Assembly: GCF_019711395.1 (NCBI RefSeq)
Contig: NZ_JAIGNL010000001.1
Location: 186,001-250,000, forward strand
From: Qipengyuania xiapuensis
GTDB lineage: Bacteria > Pseudomonadota > Alphaproteobacteria > Sphingomonadales > Sphingomonadaceae
Length of the DNA stretch: 64,000 nucleotides
Reading direction: 5' to 3'
The translations under genes and the position numbers were made by a program. Below, in pieces: positions 26,347 through 36,009 of the stretch. The notes beneath the pieces were generated by a model. The model saw only the letters and a program-made list of their open reading frames with translations. It had not been told where the DNA came from and ran no database searches. Position 1 is the stretch's first letter. Every line of letters begins with the position of its first letter.

Positions 26347-29300
26347 TCAGCGCGCCAGGACGTTGCGCGCCATGCTTGCGATCTGGGCGAGCATGGCAGG
26401 CGCGACAGGCGTCTGCGACTGCGCGCGATCGACCATCATGCGGAACTGGCGCATCGCGACCGACTGGTCCTCCGCCCAGCTCTCGACCACCTGCGGCATG
26501 TCGCTCTTCGCGTCCTTGCGGCGCGACAGGCGGCGCAGCAACTCGATCCGCATCTGCTGGAAATCGCGCGCAAGGCCCGAGGTCAGCAAGCGTTCCCACA
26601 CGTCCGAGGGGTTCATCTTGGCCGCGGTGCTCTGCGCCCAGTCGATACCCATCATCGCCCCGATGTCGGTGAAGCCCTGCGTGAGCAGTTTCGGATCGAT
26701 TTCGGTGTCGGCGGCGAGGCTCGCAAGCCCCACCGAGCCGTCGAGATCGAACATGTGCGTCACGCGGCTGGCGATCGCGTCGGGCGCGCCGGCAGCCGTG
26801 AAGGTCTCGTGCTGCATGGCCGACTGGCTCTTGATCTCGCTGCCGAGCAGCTGGTCCGAGCAGTTGATCAGCACCGAGACGTTCTTGCCCAGCTCGGAGA
26901 CCATTTCGCCCGGCTTCACATTGCCTGCGCTGGTGCGCAGCACATCGGACATGAGGTTGCCGGTTGCTGCCGCAAGGCGGTCGAACATGAGCAGGCGTGC
27001 GGCCTCGTCCATCTTCGCGCGGTCGAGTTCGCCCCACAGGCTGCGCAGGTCGAAGAGGTGCGCCACCGCAACGAACGCGGCTGCGACGGCGGCGAGCTCG
27101 ACGCCTTCTTCCTCTGCCAGTTCGAAGGGATGGATCATCCCGAGGCGGTTGACGATCGCATTGGCGAGCTTGGTCGCGATGATCTCGCGGCGCAGGCGGT
27201 GGTTTTCGATCTGCGCCTTGAACTTGCCCCGCATCGGCTCGGGGAAGCTGCGCATCAGCAGGTCCTCGAGAATCGGGTCGTCGGGAAGGTCGCTCGCCTC
27301 GATGGCGTCCTGCAGGACCAGCTTGGTCGAGGACAGCAGCACGGCGAGCTCGGGCCGCGTCAGGCCGGTGCCGTCTGCAGCACGGCGCTGGAGTGCCTGG
27401 TTGTCGGCCAGTCCTTCGGTGCGGCGATCGAGATTGCCGCCCGCTTCGAGCGTTTCGATGAGGTGCAGCTGCGAGGCCATGGCGCGCGCGCCGCCGATCT
27501 CGGCGATCGAGAGCGCGAGCGCCTGCAGGCGGTTGTCTTCCAGAACCAGCGCGCTGACCTCGTCGGTCATTTCCTCGAGCAACTTGACGCGGCGCGGCTC
27601 GGCGAGCCTGCCTGCGCGCTTGGCCGCGGCGAGTGCGATCTTGATATTGACCTCGTTGTCCGAGCAATCGACGCCGGCCGAATTGTCGATGAAGTCGGTG
27701 TTGCAGCGCCCGCCATTGAGCGAGAACTCGATGCGTCCGGCCTGCGTGGTGCCGAGGTTGGCACCCTCGCCGATCACGCGGGCACGCACTTCCTTGGCAT
27801 CGACGCGCAGCGGATCGTTCGCCGGATCGCCGACCTGGACGTTATTCTCGCTCGAGGCCTTGATGTAGGTGCCGATGCCACCGAACCAGATCAGGTCGAC
27901 CGGCGACTTGAGGATGATCGAGATAAGCGCTTCGGGCTCGAGCTCCTTCTCCTCGGTGCCGAGCACCTTCTGCATCGCCTTCGACAGCTTGATCGTCTTG
28001 GCATCGCGCGGGAACACGCCGCCGCCCTTCGAGATCAGCTTCGGATTGTAATCCTCCCAGCTCGAACGCGGCAGGTCGAACATGCGCTGGCGTTCCTTCC
28101 AGCTCTTGGCCGGATCGGGATCGGGATCGAGGAAGATGTGGCGGTGGTCGAACGCGGCGACCAGCTTGATCGCCTTCGACAGCAGCATGCCGTTGCCGAA
28201 CACGTCGCCCGACATGTCGCCGCAGCCCACGACCTGCACGGGCTCGCTCTGCACGTCGATGCCCATCTCGAGGAAGTGGCGCTGGACGCTGACCCAGGCA
28301 CCCTTGGCAGTGATGCCCATGGCCTTGTGGTCGTAACCCTTCGAGCCGCCGGATGCGAAAGCATCGTCGAGCCAGAAGTCGCGGCTTTCCGCGATCGCGT
28401 TGGCGACGTCGGAGAAGCGCGCCGTGCCCTTGTCGGCGGCGACCACGAAATAGGGGTCCTCGCCATCGGTGATCACGACATCGTCGGGGTGCACGACCTT
28501 GTCGTCGACGATGTTGTCGGTGACCGAGAGCAGCGTACGGATGAAGACCTCGTAGCTCGCCTGCCCCTCGGCAGCCCAGCCGTCACGGTCGATCGCCGGA
28601 TCGGGCAGCTGCTTGGGATAGAAACCGCCCTTCGCGCCGGTCGGCACGATCACCGCGTTCTTCACGCGCTGCGCCTTCATCAGGCCGAGGATCTCGGTGC
28701 GGAAGTCGTCGCGGCGGTCGGACCAGCGCAGGCCGCCGCGTGCGACCGGGCCCGAACGCAGGTGGATGCCTTCGACGCGGCGCGAATAGACGAAGATCTC
28801 GCGCCAGGGGATCGGCTTGGGCAGGCCCGGGACCAGCGAGCTGTCGATCTTGAAGGCAAGCGCTTCGTTGGCGGCCTGCGCGAAGGAATTGGTGCGCAGG
28901 ATCGCGTCGATCAGCGCATTGTAGAGGCGCAGCAGGCGGTCGTCGTTGATCGCCTTGACCTTGGCGAGACCGCGCTTGATCGCGGCCTTGGCGCTCTCGG
29001 TCGCGCTTTCGCGATTGCCCTCGAAGGAGGGATCGTGGCGCGCGGTGAACAGGTCGATCAGCGCGCGGGTGATGTCGGGGTTCTTCGCCAGCGCGTCGAC
29101 CACGGTGTAGATGGTGAAGCCCATCCCCGCCTGGCGCAGGTAGCGATAGAAGGCGCGCAGCCAGTTGGCCGCCGAGGCATTGAGCCCGGCTTCGGCGACG
29201 AGACGGTTGAAGACGTCGTTCTCGGCGTGGCCGTTGAGTACTTCGGCAACCGCTTCCTCGATCGCCTCGGCACGCTCGACAAGGTCTTCCGCATCGACGC

Positions 29301-31041
29301 CCGGTGCAAGCTGCAGCGCGAAATCGTGGATCGTGCCGAGCTTGCCCTCGCTCAGCACGGTGGGCATTTCGCCCTGGACGTGGAAGCCGAAGTTCTCGAG
29401 CACCGGCACGGCGTCGGACAGCGGGAGGCTGCCCTCGGCCTGGTAGAGCTTCAGGCGCAGGCGCGGTGTTTCCTCGCGCTCGCACAGGTAGAGGCGCGCA
29501 CCGCGATGGGGCGCATCCTCGCCGTCCTCGTCCTCGGCATGGATGCCGAGCGCGCGCAGGCGGGCGATGTCTTCTGCCGCTTCGCGCGGGCCGAAACGGG
29601 CGCGGTAGGCGGTCGGGAAACTGTCGGCAAAGCGCATGGCGAGACCGGCCGCGCGGCCCTTCTCGACCATGTCGAGCAGCTCGTTCTCGACCGCCTCGTT
29701 CCAGCCGCGCAGCAGCGTCTGCAGCTGCTGTTCGAGCGCCTTCTCGTCGGGCGCCCTGGCGCCGTCGCGAATGTCGAGGACGAAGCGCAGCATCGCGAGG
29801 TTGCCGCCCTCGACCTCGAGGCTCCAGTCGAGCAGGCGCGCGGCGGCGCTGTCTTCGAGGAGCGACTTGATCTGCAGGCGGACCTGCGTTGCCAGCATGT
29901 CGCGGGGCAGCCACACGAAAGCGAAGAGGTGGCGTGCCAGCGGCGCCTCGACCAGTGCAAGGCGCGGGCGCGGGCGGTCGACGAGACCCATCATGATCGT
30001 CGCGACACGCTCGGTGTCTTCCTCGCTGAAACCGATCAGCAGGTCGTGCGGCAGCGCGGTCATCGCATGGACCAGCGCCTTGCCGGCATGGCCGCCCTCG
30101 TCGAAATTCAGCTTGTCGCGGATCGCGTCGAGACGCTCGCGCAGGATCGGCACGCCGCGCGGGGGCGTGGCGAGCGCGGCAGAGGTCCACACACCGGCAT
30201 GTACCGACAGCGCGACCAGCTTCTTGCCTTCGCGGCGGGGCACGATGAACAGGTCGAGCGGCACGTGACGGTGCACGCGGCTGAGGTGGTTGGCCTTGAT
30301 GATCAGCGGCGTGCGGGCGTCGCCCTTGCTCTCGAACCACTTGAAGGCGCGCTCGTAGCTCGCATCGACCAGCAGCTCAGGTTCGCCCGCGCGGCAGATG
30401 CCGAGCTCGCCCTGCTGCGTCCCGTCGCGCAGGCGCACGACGTGGCCGAGCTGAGTCAGCATGCCCGAATCGAGCCATTCCAGGAGGGCCTTGCCTTCCT
30501 CGTCCTCGAGCGTCTTCGCGTCGGCGCGCATCTGCTCCTGGAGCTTGGGCCAGTCGGTGACAGCCGCACGCACGTCTTCGAGCGTTTCGGCGAGCTTTTC
30601 CTGAAGCGCGCGGCGCTGCTTGGCATCGACGCGCGTGGTCTCGATGTAGATCATCGATTCCCAATAGGCGTCCTCGGGCTCGCCCTCGTCGATACGGCTG
30701 AGCGTGCCGTCCTCGGTGCGTTCCACCGGCACGACCGGGTGGACGAGGCGGTCGATCGAGATGCCGAGCGCGGCAATGGTGCTCGCGGTCGAATCGACCA
30801 GGAACGGCATGTCGTCATTGATGATGGCGATGCGCGTATAGCGGTGCCCGTTGGAGACCGATTCCACGGCCATCGCCGCTTCGCCGAAGGCGCGCTTCTG
30901 GGCCGTCTCGCTCACGAATTCTGCGGCCTCGTCAAGGCGCTTGGGATCGAATGGCGTATCACCCGGCAGCATCGAATCGCGCATGTGCTGCGCGAGCGCC
31001 TTGGTCTGGGTTGCGGGGGAAGTGGCGGTCTTGGAACCCAT
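26347..31041 (-). CDS. gdh: NAD-specific glutamate dehydrogenase, 180-kDa class
   Basis: A 1564-residue enzyme of the L_180 class, which oxidises glutamate to 2-oxoglutarate with NAD and mainly serves glutamate catabolism. The N-terminal half holds ACT-like regulatory modules (e.g. RIAIINDDMPFLVDSTA near 60). The catalytic core lies in about 690-1140: RSGPVARGGLRWSDRRDDFR, then AVIVPTGAKGGFYPK with the substrate-binding Lys near 800, and the Rossmann part with VQVVGCGDMSGDVFGNGML. The C-terminal helical region is typical. ATG 31041 has GAGAGG upstream. Its expression is often tied to amino-acid signals; a small hairpin lies 117 bases before the start. Confidence 0.96.
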   Translation of the reverse strand: MGSKTATSPATQTKALAQHMRDSMLPGDTPFDPKRLDEAAEFVSETAQKRAFGEAAMAVESVSNGHRYTRIAIINDDMPFLVDSTASTIAALGISIDRLVHPVVPVERTEDGTLSRIDEGEPEDAYWESMIYIETTRVDAKQRRALQEKLAETLEDVRAAVTDWPKLQEQMRADAKTLEDEEGKALLEWLDSGMLTQLGHVVRLRDGTQQGELGICRAGEPELLVDASYERAFKWFESKGDARTPLIIKANHLSRVHRHVPLDLFIVPRREGKKLVALSVHAGVWTSAALATPPRGVPILRERLDAIRDKLNFDEGGHAGKALVHAMTALPHDLLIGFSEEDTERVATIMMGLVDRPRPRLALVEAPLARHLFAFVWLPRDMLATQVRLQIKSLLEDSAAARLLDWSLEVEGGNLAMLRFVLDIRDGARAPDEKALEQQLQTLLRGWNEAVENELLDMVEKGRAAGLAMRFADSFPTAYRARFGPREAAEDIARLRALGIHAEDEDGEDAPHRGARLYLCEREETPRLRLKLYQAEGSLPLSDAVPVLENFGFHVQGEMPTVLSEGKLGTIHDFALQLAPGVDAEDLVERAEAIEEAVAEVLNGHAENDVFNRLVAEAGLNASAANWLRAFYRYLRQAGMGFTIYTVVDALAKNPDITRALIDLFTARHDPSFEGNRESATESAKAAIKRGLAKVKAINDDRLLRLYNALIDAILRTNSFAQAANEALAFKIDSSLVPGLPKPIPWREIFVYSRRVEGIHLRSGPVARGGLRWSDRRDDFRTEILGLMKAQRVKNAVIVPTGAKGGFYPKQLPDPAIDRDGWAAEGQASYEVFIRTLLSVTDNIVDDKVVHPDDVVITDGEDPYFVVAADKGTARFSDVANAIAESRDFWLDDAFASGGSKGYDHKAMGITAKGAWVSVQRHFLEMGIDVQSEPVQVVGCGDMSGDVFGNGMLLSKAIKLVAAFDHRHIFLDPDPDPAKSWKERQRMFDLPRSSWEDYNPKLISKGGGVFPRDAKTIKLSKAMQKVLGTEEKELEPEALISIILKSPVDLIWFGGIGTYIKASSENNVQVGDPANDPLRVDAKEVRARVIGEGANLGTTQAGRIEFSLNGGRCNTDFIDNSAGVDCSDNEVNIKIALAAAKRAGRLAEPRRVKLLEEMTDEVSALVLEDNRLQALALSIAEIGGARAMASQLHLIETLEAGGNLDRRTEGLADNQALQRRAADGTGLTRPELAVLLSSTKLVLQDAIEASDLPDDPILEDLLMRSFPEPMRGKFKAQIENHRLRREIIATKLANAIVNRLGMIHPFELAEEEGVELAAVAAAFVAVAHLFDLRSLWGELDRAKMDEAARLLMFDRLAAATGNLMSDVLRTSAGNVKPGEMVSELGKNVSVLINCSDQLLGSEIKSQSAMQHETFTAAGAPDAIASRVTHMFDLDGSVGLASLAADTEIDPKLLTQGFTDIGAMMGIDWAQSTAAKMNPSDVWERLLTSGLARDFQQMRIELLRRLSRRKDAKSDMPQVVESWAEDQSVAMRQFRMMVDRAQSQTPVAPAMLAQIASMARNVLAR

Positions 31042-31157
31042 TTGGGGCCTCTCGCTTGCGGCGCGAAAAAATTGCGGCGCCTTGTAATATCCGAGTCGTT
31101 ACCCGGCTTTGTCAGAGGCGGCGATTAGGCCTGTTGGAGAGCCACTTCAAGCGGCGT

Positions 31158-31175
31158 GAATGCATTTTTGCATTC
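31158..31175. promoter_or_regulatory. Inverted repeat GAATGCA-TTTT-TGCATTC upstream of gdh
   Basis: Perfect 7-bp arms around four T lie in the 160-base gap between the LLM gene stop and the gdh start (both minus strand). A further ATGCAT follows at 31178. It may be an operator for gdh; as a terminator the stem is short and lacks a T-run. Confidence 0.4.
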
Positions 31176-31201
31176 CTATGCATGGGCCCGCTTCCGTAGC
31201 G

Positions 31202-32179
31202 TCAGGCGGCAAGCTGCTCCATCGCGAGCCGCAGCGAGGAAATGCGCGCCTGCGGATCGAAGGTGGGACCGGCGAAGATGATCTCGTCGGCGCGGGTGCG
31301 AGCAAGGAAAGCGCGCACTGCCTCAGCGCACTGCTCGGGCGTGCCGATGGCGCTCGCCTGTCCGATATGGGCGAGCATCGCCTGTGCGGGCGCGGGCAGC
31401 TGGTCGCGATAACCCTCGACCGGAGGTTTGAGCTTCGACGGCTTGCCGGTCCGCAGCGCGACGAAGGCCTGCATCTGCGAGGTCGCCAACGTTTCCGCCT
31501 CTTCCTGCGTTTCGGCGCAGAACAGGTTCATTGCGGCCATGACGCGGGGATATCTGTGCGCGTCGCTGGGGCGGAAATCGCGGCGATAGATCTCGAGCGC
31601 CGCATCGAGATGGTCGGGCGCGAAATGGCTCGCGAAGGCGTAGGGAATGCCGAGCCGGGCGGCGAGTTGCGCGCCGAACAGGCTCGAGCCGAGCATCCAG
31701 AATTCAGGGTTCGCACCGCGTCCCGGGGTCGGGTGGATTTCACCTTCGCCCGCCATCAGCGCCATCAGCTCGGCCACGTCCTGCGGGAACATCTCGGCGG
31801 CGCGGTGGAGGTCCTTGCGCAGCGCGCGCTGCAGTTCCGGGCCGGCGCCCGGAGCGCGGCCAAGGCCCAGGTCGACACGGCCGGGAAAAAGCGCATCGAG
31901 CGTGCCGAACTGTTCGGCGATCTGGAACGGCGTGTGGTTGGGCAGCATGATGCCGCCCGAGCCGATGCGGATGGTTTTCGTCGCATTGCCGACATGGGCA
32001 AGCACGACCGAGGTCGCGCCGCCGGCGATGCCTTCCATCGCGTGGTGCTCGGCTACCCAGTAGCGTGCACAGCCCGCATCCTCGGCAGCGACGGCAAGCG
32101 CCGTGGCCGCCTCGAAGGCCTCGCCCAGCGACCCGCCTTCGCGCACCGGCACGAGATCGAGTACCGAGTAGGCGGTCAT
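31202..32179 (-). CDS. LLM-class flavin-dependent oxidoreductase
   Basis: A 325-residue luciferase-like (F420/FMN) TIM-barrel protein of the single-subunit YhbW/MsnO8 type: YSVLDLVPVREGGS at the start, AEHHAMEGIAGGATSVVLAHV near 45, IGSGGIMLPNHTPFQIAEQF near 75 and VDLGLGRAPG near 105. Family members use reduced flavin to oxygenate varied substrates; the substrate is unknown. The start codon overlaps the TPR gene stop (ATGA). It closes the five-gene minus-strand run yjgN, M48, hydrolase, TPR, LLM. Confidence 0.9.
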   Translation of the reverse strand: MTAYSVLDLVPVREGGSLGEAFEAATALAVAAEDAGCARYWVAEHHAMEGIAGGATSVVLAHVGNATKTIRIGSGGIMLPNHTPFQIAEQFGTLDALFPGRVDLGLGRAPGAGPELQRALRKDLHRAAEMFPQDVAELMALMAGEGEIHPTPGRGANPEFWMLGSSLFGAQLAARLGIPYAFASHFAPDHLDAALEIYRRDFRPSDAHRYPRVMAAMNLFCAETQEEAETLATSQMQAFVALRTGKPSKLKPPVEGYRDQLPAPAQAMLAHIGQASAIGTPEQCAEAVRAFLARTRADEIIFAGPTFDPQARISSLRLAMEQLAA

Positions 32180-33039
32180 TCGGGAAAGGTATCCTCTTCG
32201 GGAAGCTCGGGTTCTTCGGGGCCGAGCTGGTCGAGATAGCGCTGCGCCCTGTCTGCCTCGCGGCTGCCCGGAGCAACGTCGAGCACCGAGCCGAAGCTTG
32301 CACGCGCATCGCTCTCGCGCCCCGACATGGCGGCAATCACGCCTGCTTCGAGACCGACCTGCGGATCGCGCGGAGACAAGAGCGCCGCGCGCTCAATCTG
32401 CGCCTGCGCTTCGCCGAGCCTGCCAAGTCGCCGCGAGAGCGTTGCCGAAAGCAGCCAGGCCTCGGCATCGTCGCCGTCGGCCTCGCGCGCTTCGCCCAGT
32501 GCCAGCGCGGCGTCTTCCTCGCGGCCCACGCGCACCAGCACCCGCGCAAGATCGACACGCAGGTCTGCGGCAAGCGCGCCGTCACCGGCTGCCAGCGCCT
32601 GCCCCCCGGCACGGTCGAGCAGCGGCAGTGCGCCTTCGACATCGCCCGCGGCGAGCGCAGCATTGCCGGCCATTGCAGCCAGCCTTGCCGAATAGGACAG
32701 GTTGTCTGCCGGCGCTTCGCCGCTGCCCACTTCGAAGGCGCGGCGCGCCTCGTCGAGCCTGCCGAGCTGCACCAGCGCAAGGCCGAGGCAATGGGCGGAC
32801 TGGGCGAATTCCAGATCGGTCTGGGCGGTTTCGCGCCATGCCTGTGCGCGGTCGAGCGCGGCCTGGGGGAAGGACGATGCCTCGCGCAGGCACTCCGAAA
32901 GCGATTCCTGCGGCGCCTGGGTCTCGCCACGCTCCGGCCGGTCGGCGAGTTCATCGGGCAGGCCGGGCATCGCGCCGGTGGAAGGATCGGGTCCGACCTG
33001 CATCAGCAGGAGGAGAGTGGGGGCAAGGATCGGGGTCAC
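32176..33039 (-). CDS. Tetratricopeptide-repeat protein, probably exported
   Basis: A 287-residue helical-repeat protein with a short hydrophobic N-terminus (MTPILAPTLLLLMQVGPDP) that may act as a signal peptide. From about residue 55 there are six or so TPR-like units with the A/G-x-x-L/A pattern (e.g. QSAHCLGLALVQLGRLDEARRAFE, ALALGEAREADGDDAEAWLLSATL). TPR proteins mediate protein contacts, often in envelope complexes. The C-terminus is acidic. ATGA overlap with the LLM gene; starts 15 bases after the hydrolase gene. Confidence 0.8.
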   Translation of the reverse strand: MTPILAPTLLLLMQVGPDPSTGAMPGLPDELADRPERGETQAPQESLSECLREASSFPQAALDRAQAWRETAQTDLEFAQSAHCLGLALVQLGRLDEARRAFEVGSGEAPADNLSYSARLAAMAGNAALAAGDVEGALPLLDRAGGQALAAGDGALAADLRVDLARVLVRVGREEDAALALGEAREADGDDAEAWLLSATLSRRLGRLGEAQAQIERAALLSPRDPQVGLEAGVIAAMSGRESDARASFGSVLDVAPGSREADRAQRYLDQLGPEEPELPEEDTFPE

Positions 33040-33054
33040 GCGTGCTCCGGAAAA

Positions 33055-33801
33055 TTACTGGGCCAGCTCGGCCAGAAGGCCGCTGGCAGTGCGCAGGAGC
33101 AGGGCGATATCCTGCTCGCGCGACAGGCGGTGGTCGCCGTCTTTTACGAGGGCGAGTTGAACATTGTCCGAACGCAGTGCGCTCGCCAGCCGCATGCTGG
33201 TGTCCCACGGAACATCGTCGTCACGCTGGCCGTGAAGCAGGCGCACGGGCGCATCGATCGCGATCTCGCCGGAGAGCAGCAGCTGGGCCTGCCCGTCGGC
33301 GAAGAAGCCGGGATGGGTCGGGGTCGGCTCGGGGCCGTAGGGGTTGTCCTCGAAGACCGTTTCGCCGCCCGCCATCACGCGCTTCTGGGCGATGGTGTAG
33401 CCCCATTCGGTGAAGTCAGGCGCGGCAGCGATGCCGATCATTCCGGCGAGCCGTTGGCCCAGTTCGAGGCCGCACAGCAGCATGAGCCATCCGCCCATCG
33501 ACGATCCGACGAGCACGACCTTGCCGCTCACATAGGCGTCGATCAGCGCGATCACTTCCTCGCGCCAGCGCGACAGGGTTCCCTCCGCGAAATCGCCATT
33601 GCTGCGCCCGCAGCCCGAATAGTCGAGCAAGAGGCAGGCGCGGCCTTCCCCGCTGGCCCATTCGAACAGCGCCGTGGCCTTGCCGCCGTCCATGTCGGAC
33701 ATGTAGCCGGGCAGGAAGACCAGCGTCGGACCCTCGCCCTCGAGATGACGGAAAGCGATGCGGCGTCCGTCGGCGAGATCGTGGAAGCGGATGTCAGTCA
33801 T
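33055..33801 (-). CDS. Alpha/beta hydrolase
   Basis: A 248-residue cytosolic alpha/beta-hydrolase-fold protein. The nucleophile elbow is VGSSMGGWLML (Ser near 100), the oxyanion region is LVFLPGYMSDMDGGKA, the acid probably lies in LHGQRDDDVPW and the His in VKDGDHRLSR. This 'GYMSDMDGGKA' type resembles palmitoyl-protein-thioesterase-like ABHD10 hydrolases, so thioesterase or carboxylesterase activity is possible. ATG 33801 is used rather than TTG 33804. It lies between the M48 protease gene and the TPR gene. Confidence 0.87.
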   Translation of the reverse strand: MTDIRFHDLADGRRIAFRHLEGEGPTLVFLPGYMSDMDGGKATALFEWASGEGRACLLLDYSGCGRSNGDFAEGTLSRWREEVIALIDAYVSGKVVLVGSSMGGWLMLLCGLELGQRLAGMIGIAAAPDFTEWGYTIAQKRVMAGGETVFEDNPYGPEPTPTHPGFFADGQAQLLLSGEIAIDAPVRLLHGQRDDDVPWDTSMRLASALRSDNVQLALVKDGDHRLSREQDIALLLRTASGLLAELAQ

Positions 33802-33846
33802 CAACGGGCGGTGTCGGACCTGCGGCGCGCGAATGCAAGGGTGCGA

Positions 33847-34914
33847 TCAGAAGAGATCGAAATCCTCGACATCGCGGTCCTGCCTGCACATCGACTTGAG
33901 CGCGTTGAATTCGTCCTCGGTCAGGACGGGAGCGAAGTTTCCGCCCTCGGCCGCCTCGCGGTATGCCTTGGCGCGCTCGGCCGGTTCGGGGTGGCTCGAC
34001 ACCCAGCCGGTGATCGCGTTCTCCTCGCCTTCTTCATCGCCTCCGAGACGCTCGAAGAAGCGCGCCGCGCCGAGCGGGGAGACATTGCTCTCCTCCATCC
34101 GGTCGCGAGCGAACTGGTCCGCCTCGCGTTCGGCATCGCGCGAATAGCCCATCGAGGCGAGGCCGAAGACGGTATCGCCCACGCCCGAATTGGCGCCCGA
34201 GAGGAGAATCGAGAGGCCGAACTGCCTCAGCAGCGCGGTCATCACGTGGCGTTCGCGCACGTGGCCGACTTCGTGGCCGAGTACGCCGGCGAGTTCTTCG
34301 GGCGTTTCGGCTTCCTGCACCAGCCCGTCGAACAGCAGCACCTGGCCGCCGGGCAGCGCGACCGCGTTGACCATGCCGATATTGGCGACGCCGGCGCGGA
34401 CCTGCTGGTCCTCCGGGTCGACCGCGTCCAGCAGCTTGGCGAGCGCGGCATCGCCCTGCGGCGTGCTGCACAGCCGGTTGCCGAGATCGCCGACCATCGC
34501 ATCGCCGAGATTGCGCTCCCAGCTTTGCGGAATGCGCGGGCCGAGCCATTCGGGAGCGGTCATGAACAGTGCGACCGCACCGATACTGAAAGCGGCGAAA
34601 ATGGCGGTCGCCTTGCCGAGGCCGAGCTTGTCGACCCATGCGCCGTAGGTCTGCTTTTCGGGCAGGTGCGCGGCGAGGCCGGGAGGCAGGTCTTCGGGCA
34701 GGATCAGCCGGAAATCGGGCTGGCCCGAACTGCGATAGACCAGCTGTCCGCCGCGATGCTCGCCATATTCGAGATCGGAGAGTTCGACTTCCATCTCGCT
34801 CGTGAAGCCGCGCAGCGAAAGCTTGTCCCTACCGTCCCAGGTGGCCTCGCCCTCGTGGCGGACGGCGCTATGGCCGTCATACCACTGGGCCGGGGTCTGG
34901 AATGCCCTTTCCAT
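33847..34914 (-). CDS. M48 family metallopeptidase, membrane-linked
   Basis: A 355-residue zinc protease. The catalytic motif is GHEVGHVRERHV (HExxH, near 213), with the third ligand in the SRDAEREADQFARD helix (near 260). The N-terminal 90 residues form a beta-rich domain, followed by one hydrophobic segment (AIFAAFSIGAVALFMTA). M48 proteases process or degrade membrane and periplasmic proteins. It begins three bases after yjgN; the DUF898-M48 pairing is common in proteobacteria and implies a joint role. Confidence 0.9.
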   Translation of the reverse strand: MERAFQTPAQWYDGHSAVRHEGEATWDGRDKLSLRGFTSEMEVELSDLEYGEHRGGQLVYRSSGQPDFRLILPEDLPPGLAAHLPEKQTYGAWVDKLGLGKATAIFAAFSIGAVALFMTAPEWLGPRIPQSWERNLGDAMVGDLGNRLCSTPQGDAALAKLLDAVDPEDQQVRAGVANIGMVNAVALPGGQVLLFDGLVQEAETPEELAGVLGHEVGHVRERHVMTALLRQFGLSILLSGANSGVGDTVFGLASMGYSRDAEREADQFARDRMEESNVSPLGAARFFERLGGDEEGEENAITGWVSSHPEPAERAKAYREAAEGGNFAPVLTEDEFNALKSMCRQDRDVEDFDLF

Positions 34915-34917
34915 CGA

Positions 34918-36003
34918 TCAGATCGCCCCGATGTCGAAGGCGTCGAGCAGGCCCTCGCCATGCTTGGAAGTCGCGGTGGTCGACTGCGTCAGCTCGTCGA
35001 GCAGGATGTCGCCGCTGGCTTCCATATGCGTGATGAAGAACTTCCAGTGGCGGTACGACAGGAAGACGTAGCCGAGGCCCAGCGTCAGCACGACGAGGAA
35101 GAAGTCGCCGATATAGAGCTTCACCCAGTCCATGGTGGAGGCTTCGAAGTTGAAGTTGAGGTCCTTCCAGAGCGTCTTGGCGACCACTTCGCGGTAGTAC
35201 TTCGCATAGAAGGCCGCCGCGATCAGGCCGAGCGCGAAGAACCACACGAACAGAGCGATGATGATGCCAAGGCCCATGCCGATGCCCATCCCGGTCTCGC
35301 CGCCGAGACCGCCTCCGATGCCGCCACCGGAAACCGCGGCAATTCCCATCGCTACGAACAGGAGGATCGGCGCGAGATAGAACAACAGGTACCGCGCGAA
35401 TATGTTGCTCGAATCCGCATAGGCCTCGAAACGGTACGGGCCGAAGCTCATCTTGCTCCAGCGCTCGTTCCACAGGCTGGTCATCGACCAGGGCACGAGC
35501 AGGCCGAGCACCAGCTGGCCGACCATGGTCTTCCAGAAATAGGACCAGCCGTAGCCGAAGCCGGGATCGTCGCTGCCGCCGCGAATGCCGCGCCAGCGGG
35601 TGCGCGACAGGCGATAGCGCAGCGCGCGGAAGCGGGCGAGGCCGGTGAGGTAAAGGGTCAGGACGAATATCGTGAGACCCATCACGCCGACCCATTCCTG
35701 CATCCCGCGAAAGATCAGACCCTGCGCGATGAAGTTGATGAGGGTGAAGGGAATGCCGAGTACCACGGCAACGATCAGGAAGCCGATGAACAGTTCCATC
35801 CCCTTGCCGGTCCATTCGAGGCGCTCGTCGACGAAGCGCGTGTGCGACCAGAGATATTGCCGCTCGCGGGTGGTCGCCCAGAAGCGGTAGATTCCCAGTG
35901 TGACGATGGTCAGCAGAAGGTTCGGCAGGGCGATCTTCGCGAAATCCTGCCATGTGCCGTCAAAGCCGAACGCACTGTCGGCCTGCATGTCTTCGTAATG
36001 CAT
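34918..36003 (-). CDS. YjgN (DUF898) family membrane protein
   Basis: A 361-residue polytopic membrane protein with about eight helices. DUF898 features are GTWQDFAKIALPNLLLTIVT, LGIYRFWATTRERQYLWSHT and a second copy of the pattern TLGLGYVFLSYRHWKFFITHM near the C-terminus. The fold is an internal repeat and its function is unknown. ATG 36003 or ATG 35988 may be the start. The leader holds a 69-nt dyad and a CtrA-like box. Upstream of the M48 protease gene in an apparent five-gene operon. Confidence 0.85.
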   Translation of the reverse strand: MHYEDMQADSAFGFDGTWQDFAKIALPNLLLTIVTLGIYRFWATTRERQYLWSHTRFVDERLEWTGKGMELFIGFLIVAVVLGIPFTLINFIAQGLIFRGMQEWVGVMGLTIFVLTLYLTGLARFRALRYRLSRTRWRGIRGGSDDPGFGYGWSYFWKTMVGQLVLGLLVPWSMTSLWNERWSKMSFGPYRFEAYADSSNIFARYLLFYLAPILLFVAMGIAAVSGGGIGGGLGGETGMGIGMGLGIIIALFVWFFALGLIAAAFYAKYYREVVAKTLWKDLNFNFEASTMDWVKLYIGDFFLVVLTLGLGYVFLSYRHWKFFITHMEASGDILLDELTQSTTATSKHGEGLLDAFDIGAI

Positions 36004-36009
36004 CTTAAA

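Noticed and set aside
26293-31128. 1611-codon open frame on the plus strand, opposite the glutamate dehydrogenase gene
   Set aside because: It mirrors the codon pattern of gdh in a GC-rich genome and gives Arg/Ala/His-rich sequence with no domain; gdh is unmistakable on the other strand.
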